The notes under the pieces: generated by a model | Databases searched by the model: none | What the model saw: the letters and a program-made list of their open reading frames with translations, nothing else | Told to the model about the DNA's origin: nothing | In this document: positions 29,299 through 35,957 of the stretch, in pieces | Position numbering within the stretch: the first letter of the stretch is position 1 | How the letters are laid out: every line of letters starts with the position of its first letter | Made by a program: the position numbers and the translations under genes | Assembly (NCBI RefSeq): GCF_014117215.1 | Contig: NZ_JACGXS010000001.1 | Location: 496,001-560,000, forward strand | DNA length: 64,000 nucleotides | Reading direction: 5' to 3' | Source: Stenotrophomonas tumulicola | Lineage (GTDB): Bacteria > Pseudomonadota > Gammaproteobacteria > Xanthomonadales > Xanthomonadaceae

Positions 29299-30574
29299 GG
29301 TCTTGGCATGCATGGTGGTAGTCATCGAGGACAGCGCTGATATGGGCCATGGCCAGGGACTGCGGATCAAGCGAAGCAGTCCCGTTGCGTACTGCATGCA
29401 GGGCATGGGGGAGGTATTGGCCGATGAGCGGCAGCGGCGGCGGGTCGGCGCGCAGGTTGTCGAACAACTGCGCGCGCGCCTGTTCGATCCGCGCATCCGG
29501 CCAGTAGTAGCGGATGCGGTCGCTGAGGCTGTACTGCAGGTCGGTGGCCAGCGCGCGGCCTTCGCCGTGGTAGTAGCGCTGCCAGTAGCCCGGCGCGTCC
29601 TGCATGCGCTGCAGGGTCACCTCGCGCAGGCCGGCACGTTGCCCTTCGGCAATCCATTCGCGCTCGATCGCATCCAGTGCCCACAGAGCCTCACGCAGCG
29701 CGAAGGTCAGGCCGGGGCCGACCTTCAGGATGGCGAAATGATCGCGTACCAGTGCGCCCAGCGCATCGCGGGTCTGGTAATCGGTGGAGTGTGCTTCGAA
29801 CACCATGCCCGGTACGGTGGTGACCGCTTCGCTCAGCGCATGCGCCTTGCTGCTGTCGTAATCGATGACATCGTGATGGTCGAACTCTACGCCCGGCTGC
29901 ACCACCGAGGCCACCACGCGCTGCCACGCGTCCTCCAGGCCAGCACCGGCGAAGGCATCGCGGTGCGCCTGGATGGTGGCCAGCGCCGCGTCCGGGGTGG
30001 TCAGCGCCAGCCCTTCGATGGCCTCGGTGGCGCCGCCCGGCACCGGTACCTCGGTGCCGATCACATACACGGGTGCTTCGCCGCCCGCCACCGCCCAGGC
30101 CGCTTCGGCGGCACGGCACAGGCGCACGGCGCGGCGCACTATTTCTGCTTCCGGCAGCGGCTCTGGATCGCCAGAGCAGGCCATGGAACAGTCCAGGTGG
30201 ATCTTGCGGAAGCCTGCCGCGATGTAGGCGGCCACCATGACCTCGGCCTTGTCCATCGCCGCGCCGGCGTCGAGGTCGGTCCAGGGGTTGGGGCCCAGGT
30301 GGTCGCCGCCCAGTGCGATACGTGACGTATCGAAGCCGACACGCTGGGCGATGCCATGCACGAAGGCAACGAAATCAGCCGGACGCATGCCGGTGTAGCC
30401 ACCGTCCTGGTTGACCTGGTTGCAGGTGGCCTCGAACAGCAGCAGGTCCTGGCCGGTGCGCTGGGCATGGCGCAGGCTGGCTTCGATGACGAGGGGATGG
30501 GCCGAGCAGATCGAGGTCACGCCGGTGGCGTGGCCCTGCCGATGCCGCGCGACCAGGTCGAGCAAAGCGTGCAT
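29285..30574 (-). CDS. Tagatose-1,6-bisphosphate aldolase subunit KbaZ/GatZ/AgaZ
   Basis: A 429-residue protein of the KbaZ/GatZ family, which with a class II aldolase subunit (KbaY/GatY) cleaves D-tagatose-1,6-bisphosphate to glyceraldehyde-3-phosphate and dihydroxyacetone phosphate. Family stretches include GVTSICSAHPLVIEASLRHA, LFEATCNQVNQDGGYTGM, LGGDHLGPNPW and HLDCSMACSGDPEPL. Full length. No KbaY/GatY partner gene is in the window, so it may work alone or use a housekeeping fructose-bisphosphate aldolase. It lies between the EamA transporter (12 bases downstream of its stop) and agaS (14-base overlap). Confidence 0.9.
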   Translation of the reverse strand: MHALLDLVARHRQGHATGVTSICSAHPLVIEASLRHAQRTGQDLLLFEATCNQVNQDGGYTGMRPADFVAFVHGIAQRVGFDTSRIALGGDHLGPNPWTDLDAGAAMDKAEVMVAAYIAAGFRKIHLDCSMACSGDPEPLPEAEIVRRAVRLCRAAEAAWAVAGGEAPVYVIGTEVPVPGGATEAIEGLALTTPDAALATIQAHRDAFAGAGLEDAWQRVVASVVQPGVEFDHHDVIDYDSSKAHALSEAVTTVPGMVFEAHSTDYQTRDALGALVRDHFAILKVGPGLTFALREALWALDAIEREWIAEGQRAGLREVTLQRMQDAPGYWQRYYHGEGRALATDLQYSLSDRIRYYWPDARIEQARAQLFDNLRADPPPLPLIGQYLPHALHAVRNGTASLDPQSLAMAHISAVLDDYHHACQDHDLS

Positions 30575-30586
30575 GGGAAAATCCTG

Positions 30587-31513
30587 TCAGGGGAGGGGGG
30601 GCCGTGGCGGTGCGCGTTCGGGTTCCAGCACCAGCAGCAGCGAAGCGACCAGGGCGAGCACCAGGCCGATGGCTTTCAACGGCCCCGGCACCACGCTGGC
30701 GAACAGCAGCGACAGCACGGCGGTGATCAGCGGCGCGCCGGCATTGCTCAGTGGCGCGACCACCATCGCCTTGCCGTGGCGGAATGCATGGACCAGGGTC
30801 AGCGCACCGATCGCGTTGAGTATCTGGATGCCGGCTGTCATCCACGGTCCGTCCAGTCCCATGTTGATCGGTTGCGACCAATCGGTCATCGCCAATGCCA
30901 CCGGTGCCAGCAGCAGCGCGCCCAGGGTCATGTAGGCGAAGATGCTTTCCGCGCGCACGCTGTCGTTGGCGAGCTTCATGAAATAGGCCTGCAGTCCCCA
31001 GGCCAGCATGATCAGCAGCGACTGCAGGAACCAGCCCAGTCCGGCAGCGCCGCGGCCGAAGGACAAGTCCAGCAAGGGCAGGGCGACCAGCGCCAGCACG
31101 ATGCCGAGCGTGCCCTGCCAGCCGGTGCGCTCGCGCAGCAGCAGGTAGGACAGGGCGATGGTGACCACCGGCGACAGCGAGATCACCGGGAACACGAAGT
31201 ACGCCGGTCCCACCGTGAGCGTGTGGAACAGCAGCATCTGTCCGCCGGCGCCGAGCAGGCCGATGATCAATCCGTACGTTACCGCGCGCGGCGAGCGTTC
31301 CAGCTGCCAGCCGCCGCGCCACAGGATGTACAGCGCCGGCGGCAGCATGGTCAGTGCCCAGACGCAGTACACCAGCGTGTCCGGGAACCCATGCGCGGCC
31401 GACAGCGGCGACAGCGCGCCCCAAACGCCCCACAGCGCGACAGTGGCCAGCGCGAAGCCCAGCCATGGCCGACGTCGGGGGGCAGCGGACACGGCCACCG
31501 CATCGGCACTCAT
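30587..31513 (-). CDS. EamA/DMT-family transporter (candidate amino-sugar permease)
   Basis: A 308-residue drug/metabolite-type transporter with about ten membrane segments in two EamA repeats (~residues 15-145 and 160-300). The first segment is FALATVALWGVWGALSPLS and the sequence is hydrophobic throughout with short loops. Its ATG overlaps the GH36 stop in an ATGA, tying it firmly to the sugar operon. It is therefore the most likely inner-membrane importer of the released sugar, although EamA proteins are more often exporters. No PTS or ABC sugar transporter is present in the locus. Confidence 0.85.
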   Translation of the reverse strand: MSADAVAVSAAPRRRPWLGFALATVALWGVWGALSPLSAAHGFPDTLVYCVWALTMLPPALYILWRGGWQLERSPRAVTYGLIIGLLGAGGQMLLFHTLTVGPAYFVFPVISLSPVVTIALSYLLLRERTGWQGTLGIVLALVALPLLDLSFGRGAAGLGWFLQSLLIMLAWGLQAYFMKLANDSVRAESIFAYMTLGALLLAPVALAMTDWSQPINMGLDGPWMTAGIQILNAIGALTLVHAFRHGKAMVVAPLSNAGAPLITAVLSLLFASVVPGPLKAIGLVLALVASLLLVLEPERAPPRPPLP

Positions 31514-33618
31514 GCCGTGGTCCCGGCCGGGGTGGCCTGCAGGAACAGGAAGCGTTCGAAGCGCGCAGGCAGGCTGGCGGTGGCGCCGCCTTCGACCACG
31601 CCCAGGTCCTTCTCGTTGAACAGGTCGCGGACCTGCCAGCGGCCCGGCGGCAGCCCGCGCAGCTCCACCTTGCCGGTCCATTGAGGTGCGTAGAAGGTGT
31701 AGTACTGCGCGCCATCCTTGCGGATCGCATGGGCCTCGGGCTTGTCGAAACCGATGTCATACAGCGTGCCCAGGTACTCGCCCTTTGGCAGCATGTGGGT
31801 GTTGTACAGGCCCACCCACCTGCGCCACAGCGCCTCGCGCTCTTCGGTCAGCACGTAGCCGCCCGGTGGCATCGGCATCGAGGGGCGATCGGTGTCCTTG
31901 GGCCAGGTGAACTTGCTGGAGATCACCGCACCGATACCGACGCTGGAGGCGAAGTCATCACGGTTGTCCGACAGCTCCACGTGGTCGCCGGCGTAACTGC
32001 TGCGCTCGCCGATCAGTGCCTTGATCGACTTGCCCTTGCTGCGTACCTGCCACGAGGACAGCGGGTCGGAAGACGGGAACTGGTCGGTAGCCGGCAGGTT
32101 GTGGAAGGCGAAGGCGGTACCGCAGGGACACAGCTCCACCACTGCGTCGGGATTGGCATCGTGCGCGGCACGGTAGATCGCATCCCAGAACTTCGCCAGG
32201 CCGACCACCGAATCCTCCGGGCTGGCATGCTTGTGCGCCGGGTTGTAGCACGGCGCCACTGCGTTGAGATGCTGGCCATCGAGCTTGATGCCCTCGAAGC
32301 CCCAGTCGCCGATGGCCTTCCGGGTAAGTGCGACGTAGAAGTCGATGGTCGGCTGGTAGGCCGGGCACTGGGTCAGCGCGTTCCACCAGGTCACGGTCTG
32401 GAAAGCGCCTTCCTTGTCCAGCAGCAGCATGTCCACGTGGTCGTGCAGCACGTCGCTGCCCGGATCGGCTGCCAACGGTGCCAGCCACAGGCGCGGGCGC
32501 ATGCCATGCCTGCGTACTTCGGCAGTGAAGGCACGCATGTCCGCATCGCCGCGCGGGAACTTGCGCAGGTCGATCTTCCAGTCGCCTTCATTGGTCTGCC
32601 AGCCATCGTCCAGTACCGCCCACTCGAAGCCGAGCTCCCTGGCCTTGGGCAAGGTGGCGTAGATCTGCTCGACGCTGAAATCGCGCTCATAGCCCCAGGC
32701 GCACCAGATCGGCGCGAACGCCGACTCCGGCGGGCGCGGGCCTTCGATGCCTTCGGCACGCATGAACGCCTGGTACTGCTCCAACGGGGCATAGAAGTCG
32801 CCTTCATGGACCGCCAGCAGGGTGCGCTCGGTGACCAGCTCCTGGCCCGGTGCCAGGGTGATGGGCTGCGGCGATTCGATGGCGATGGTCGCGCCCTTGG
32901 CAGTGCGCTGGACCGGCATCTCCAATGGACGCGGCACCGGTTCGATGTGGCCCACTGCCAGCCCGACGTCGCGGCGCCAGATGTTGGCCATCGGCGTGCC
33001 GCCGCCATAATCGGACGAGTCCATGGCCAGCGAGTTGCGCTGGTCGAAGCTGTCATCCAGCGGCTGCACCCAGTCGCGCCGATCCGTGTGGGTGGCGCCG
33101 GAGAAACTCCAGAATCCGCCCGGCGCATCGTCCAGCTGGTAGGCGCTGCTGCGCCAGCCGGTGACTTCCAGTGGTGCGTTGCCAATGTTGCGGTATCGCA
33201 CCTGCAGCAGCGCGGCGCCTGGCTGGCTGTCGAAGCTGCTCACCGCTACCTGTTTTTCGACACCTGCGGCGTCGGCGCGGCCGGAGAAAACCACCTGCCG
33301 GCCGGAACCGTGGCGTGGGTCATCCAGCACATGCGCCTGCTGGTCGATCAGCGCAAAGTCGGTCAGGGCACCGCTGGCCAGCAGCAGTGCCTCGCTTGGC
33401 TGCCAGCCGGTGAGGGCTTTTCCATGGCGCGAAACACGCGTGTGCATGCGCTTGTCGAATGCGATGGACAACACGGCATCGCCGGCATCCTGGCCTGTGC
33501 TGCGGGAGGCAGTGGCGGCGCGCACCCAGGGGGCTGCACTCCAGACCATGCTGCCTGCCACGCTTCCGGCAATCAGCTTCAAGGCGGTACGGCGTCCAAT
33601 CGGTGGCATGAGTGTCAT
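31510..33618 (-). CDS. GH36 alpha-galactosidase / alpha-N-acetylgalactosaminidase, Tat-exported
   Basis: First gene of the leftward operon. The 702-residue product begins with a twin-arginine signal (GRRTALKLIAGSVAGS) and then a GH36 beta-sandwich and barrel. The nucleophile is probably Asp447 in GIKLDGQHLNA, and the acid/base Asp518 in SSDPLSSW; other family-like stretches are AVLDDGWQTNEGDW and WLAPLAADPGSD. GH36 includes alpha-galactosidases and alpha-N-acetylgalactosaminidases; the agaS/kbaZ neighbours favour the latter, by inference. ATGs at 33609 and 33639 are alternative starts. The promoter region shared with the amidohydrolase contains a DeoR-type TTTCGTTT sequence. Confidence 0.85.
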   Translation of the reverse strand: MTLMPPIGRRTALKLIAGSVAGSMVWSAAPWVRAATASRSTGQDAGDAVLSIAFDKRMHTRVSRHGKALTGWQPSEALLLASGALTDFALIDQQAHVLDDPRHGSGRQVVFSGRADAAGVEKQVAVSSFDSQPGAALLQVRYRNIGNAPLEVTGWRSSAYQLDDAPGGFWSFSGATHTDRRDWVQPLDDSFDQRNSLAMDSSDYGGGTPMANIWRRDVGLAVGHIEPVPRPLEMPVQRTAKGATIAIESPQPITLAPGQELVTERTLLAVHEGDFYAPLEQYQAFMRAEGIEGPRPPESAFAPIWCAWGYERDFSVEQIYATLPKARELGFEWAVLDDGWQTNEGDWKIDLRKFPRGDADMRAFTAEVRRHGMRPRLWLAPLAADPGSDVLHDHVDMLLLDKEGAFQTVTWWNALTQCPAYQPTIDFYVALTRKAIGDWGFEGIKLDGQHLNAVAPCYNPAHKHASPEDSVVGLAKFWDAIYRAAHDANPDAVVELCPCGTAFAFHNLPATDQFPSSDPLSSWQVRSKGKSIKALIGERSSYAGDHVELSDNRDDFASSVGIGAVISSKFTWPKDTDRPSMPMPPGGYVLTEEREALWRRWVGLYNTHMLPKGEYLGTLYDIGFDKPEAHAIRKDGAQYYTFYAPQWTGKVELRGLPPGRWQVRDLFNEKDLGVVEGGATASLPARFERFLFLQATPAGTTA

Positions 33619-33694
33619 TCCGGTGGAGATGCCTTGCATTCTGCGCGAGCGCTTCCTGTTGTTGCAAGCGTTTTGTTGCGATATGGTTCGATTA

Positions 33695-33709
33695 AGTTTC
33701 GTTTCCTTG
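33695..33709. promoter_or_regulatory. DeoR-type operator candidate between GH36 and amidohydrolase genes
   Basis: AGTTTCGTTTCCTTG has the two TTTC half-sites seen in AgaR/DeoR-type operators and shares the GTTTCGTT core with sites at 35836-35900 next to the DeoR gene. It ends 12 bases before the amidohydrolase ATG and lies ~77 bases upstream of the GH36 start on the other strand. Confidence 0.55.
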
Positions 33710-33721
33710 CGAGGGTGGGCC

Positions 33722-34882
33722 ATGCGGTTGGATACAGGTGTATGGAAAGCGTGTGCGGTGGCGGGTTTGTTCAGCATGGCGGCCTGTACGCCGACGCCCA
33801 GCGCGGAAACCGGCGTCGCGGCGGATACGTCCACCGAAGCGGCCGGCCCGGCTACGGGCGACGATGCGCCCTACGCCATGGCGGACTTCGCCACGGTGCG
33901 CAAGTTCGATGCGCATGTGCACGCCAACGATGCCGACACGTCGATGCTGCAGCAGGCGCGCGCGGACAATTTCGAACTGTTGTCGATCAATGTCGACTAC
34001 CCGGATTTCCCCAGCCTGCAACACCAGCGCGAGATCACGCTGGCACAGGCCAAGGCCGATCCGGCCCACTTCCATTGGGCGGCGACGTTCTCGATGAGCG
34101 GGTTTGGCGACAAGGCCTGGTTGCAGCAGGTCAACGCCGGGCTGGACCGCGACGTGGCCGAAGGCGCGGTGGCGGTGAAGGTCTGGAAGAACATCGGGAT
34201 GGTGGAAAAGGATGCGCAGGGCAAGGCGATCATGCTCGACAACCCCGGCCTGGCGCCGGTGGCCGAGCATGTGCGCGCGCTGGGCGTGCCGTTGATCGCG
34301 CACCAGGGCGAGCCCTACAACTGCTGGTTGCCGCTGGACAAGATGACCACCAACAACGACCGCGAGTACTTCGCCAAGCACCCGCAGTACCACATGTACC
34401 TGCATCCCGAGCAGCCCTCGCACGCGACACTGATGGCCGCGCGTGACCGTTTCGTCGCGGCCCACCCGACGTTGCGCGTGGTCGGCGCGCACATGGCCAG
34501 CCTGGAATACGACGTGGACGTGCTGGCCGGCTTCCTGGATCGCTTTCCGAACGCTACCGTGGACCTGGCCGCACGCATGAGCCAGGTGCAGTACCAGTCC
34601 AATGCGGACCGCGCCAAGGTGCGCGACTTCTTCATCCGCTACCAGGACCGGCTGCTGTACGGCACCGACCTGACCCAGTCGCCAGGCGCGGAGCCTGCGC
34701 AGGTCAAGGCGGAAACGCACGCGGTATGGCAGTCGGACTGGCGTTACCTGGCCACCGCTGAAACCCAGCATGTGGACGTGCTGGAAGCCGACGTGCAGGG
34801 ACTGGGGCTGCCGCGCTCGGTTATCGACAAGGTGTATTACAGCAACGCCGTGCGCGAGTTCAACCTGCAGCGCGCGTTGTAG
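33722..34882 (+). CDS. Lipoprotein amidohydrolase (amidohydrolase-2 type)
   Basis: A 386-residue protein with a lipoprotein signal: hydrophobic residues 8-20, then MAAC with the lipidated Cys22. A low-complexity linker rich in Ala/Thr follows. The mature part is a TIM-barrel metal hydrolase of the amidohydrolase-2 kind, with HxH in FDAHVHAND (65/67), a later His in LIAHQGEPYN, another in VVGAHMAS and the final Asp in LLYGTDLTQ. The substrate is unknown. It starts opposite the GH36 operon with a DeoR-like site between, so it is probably co-regulated with sugar use. It might be a deacetylase or lactonase, but that is a guess. Confidence 0.82.
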   Translation: MRLDTGVWKACAVAGLFSMAACTPTPSAETGVAADTSTEAAGPATGDDAPYAMADFATVRKFDAHVHANDADTSMLQQARADNFELLSINVDYPDFPSLQHQREITLAQAKADPAHFHWAATFSMSGFGDKAWLQQVNAGLDRDVAEGAVAVKVWKNIGMVEKDAQGKAIMLDNPGLAPVAEHVRALGVPLIAHQGEPYNCWLPLDKMTTNNDREYFAKHPQYHMYLHPEQPSHATLMAARDRFVAAHPTLRVVGAHMASLEYDVDVLAGFLDRFPNATVDLAARMSQVQYQSNADRAKVRDFFIRYQDRLLYGTDLTQSPGAEPAQVKAETHAVWQSDWRYLATAETQHVDVLEADVQGLGLPRSVIDKVYYSNAVREFNLQRAL

Positions 34883-34944
34883 CGCCGAGCCATGCTCGGC
34901 GGCCTTTCGCGGTCACCACAGCCGCCGAGCATGGCTCGGCGCTA
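34880..34944. repeat. Inverted pair of REPs (GTAG-CGCCGAGC class)
   Basis: GTAG plus CGCCGAGCCATGCTCGGCG at the start and the inverted copy CGCCGAGCATGGCTCGGCG plus CTAC at the end, separated by ~19 bases. It begins at the amidohydrolase stop codon and can fold into one long hairpin, so it may serve as a terminator as well as a BIME. Confidence 0.9.
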
Positions 34945-34995
34945 CGGATGGTTCGGTGCCACGAATGGTTCGGCGTTACGGATGGTTCGGTGCCA
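34944..34995. repeat. 17-base tandem repeat, three copies
   Basis: Three direct copies of ACGGATGGTTCGGTGCC-like units at 34944, 34961 and 34978, the middle one with three changes, plus the start of a fourth (ACGGATG). It lies directly after the REP pair and before the DeoR stop; each unit is a fragment resembling part of the REP stem. Confidence 0.8.
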
Positions 34996-35013
34996 CGGAT
35001 GTCGCAGCGACGT

Positions 35014-35799
35014 CTAGGCCAGCTGCAGGTCCACGCCCAGCGCGCGGCAGGCCTGGGCGACGTCATCGGGCGTACCGGTATCGGTGATCAACGCATCCAG
35101 GCCGGAGATCGGGATGATGCGGTGCAGGCAGACCCGGCCGAACTTCGAGCTGTCGGTGATGGCGACGATGGCCTGGGCGGCTTCGACCATCTTGCGGTTG
35201 AGCATGGCCTCGGGCTCGTAGTGGGTGGTGATGCCGCGCTCCAGGTCGAAGCCGTCCACGCCCAGGAACAGCAGGTCCACATGCAGCGCGTCCAGCGCTT
35301 CCACGGTCAGGCCGCCGTAGAAGGCCATGTTCTTGCGGCGCAGCTCACCGCCCAGCATCACCAGGTTGATGCGGGTCTTGGGGCTGAGCGCGGTCAGTAC
35401 GCCGAAATCGTTGGTGACCACGGTGATGTCGATATCCGGCAGCGCTTCGGCCAGCTGGATGGAGGTGGTTCCCGAATCCAGCGCGATGGTATCGCCGGGC
35501 TTCACCATGGCGGCTGCACGCGCACCGATGCGCCGCTTCTCATCCAGGTAGACGGTGCGTTTGGCCTCGTAATGCGGTTCGGCGGCCGTGGCCGGCGCAC
35601 TGACGGCGCCGCTGTCGATCCCGCCGCCGTAGGCGCGCGCCATGACCCCGCGCTCGGACAGGTAGCGCAGGTCCTTGCGGACGGTCTGCGGGCTGACACC
35701 GAACTGTTGGGCCAGGGAGGACACCTGCACGCTGCCGTGCTGGCGGACCAGTTCACTGATCTGTTGACGGCGATGACTGGTGTCTCGGGTGGCGGCCAT
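35014..35799 (-). CDS. DeoR family transcriptional regulator (AgaR-like)
   Basis: A 261-residue DeoR-type repressor. The N-terminal helix-turn-helix is in VSSLAQQFGVSPQTVRKDLRYLSERG (residues ~26-51), and the sugar-phosphate-binding ISOCOT domain follows, with DSGTTSIQLAEALP and VVTNDFGVL typical of the family. The ATG at 35799 is set by AAGGAG nine bases upstream. It is divergent from the large TonB receptor. TTTCGTT-type sequences occur in that gap and in the GH36/amidohydrolase gap, so it probably controls the whole 25.3-38.8 kb locus in response to a phosphorylated amino sugar or tagatose phosphate. AgaR would be the nearest named relative. Confidence 0.9.
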   Translation of the reverse strand: MAATRDTSHRRQQISELVRQHGSVQVSSLAQQFGVSPQTVRKDLRYLSERGVMARAYGGGIDSGAVSAPATAAEPHYEAKRTVYLDEKRRIGARAAAMVKPGDTIALDSGTTSIQLAEALPDIDITVVTNDFGVLTALSPKTRINLVMLGGELRRKNMAFYGGLTVEALDALHVDLLFLGVDGFDLERGITTHYEPEAMLNRKMVEAAQAIVAITDSSKFGRVCLHRIIPISGLDALITDTGTPDDVAQACRALGVDLQLA

Positions 35800-35835
35800 G
35801 CAGAAAGCTCCTTTCAAACATTCCAGAGTATGGGC

Positions 35836-35900
35836 CTTTTCGTTACATTTCGCTATTGATGCAAAACGAAACCTCATATACGCTCGGTTTCGTTGTTTCA
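35836..35900. promoter_or_regulatory. DeoR-type operator cluster, DeoR/TonB receptor promoter region
   Basis: Three related sequences: CTTTTCGTTACATTTCGC (35836-35853), GCAAAACGAAACC (35861-35873, reverse orientation, i.e. GGTTTCGTTTTGC) and GGTTTCGTTGTTTCACC (35886-35902). They share the (G)TTTCGTT core also found at 33695-33709 and resemble the TTTCRTTTY pattern known for AgaR sites. They lie between the two divergent start codons. Confidence 0.6.
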
Positions 35901-35957
35901 CCAGCCAGGCCCCCACAGCCGTCCGTCCTACGCTTCATGCCTCAGGAGAGAGAGCCC

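Noticed and set aside
31354..34446. Thousand-codon open frame overlapping GH36 and EamA on the other strand
   Set aside because: Both GH36 and EamA have clear motifs and coupled starts; the frame has no domain.
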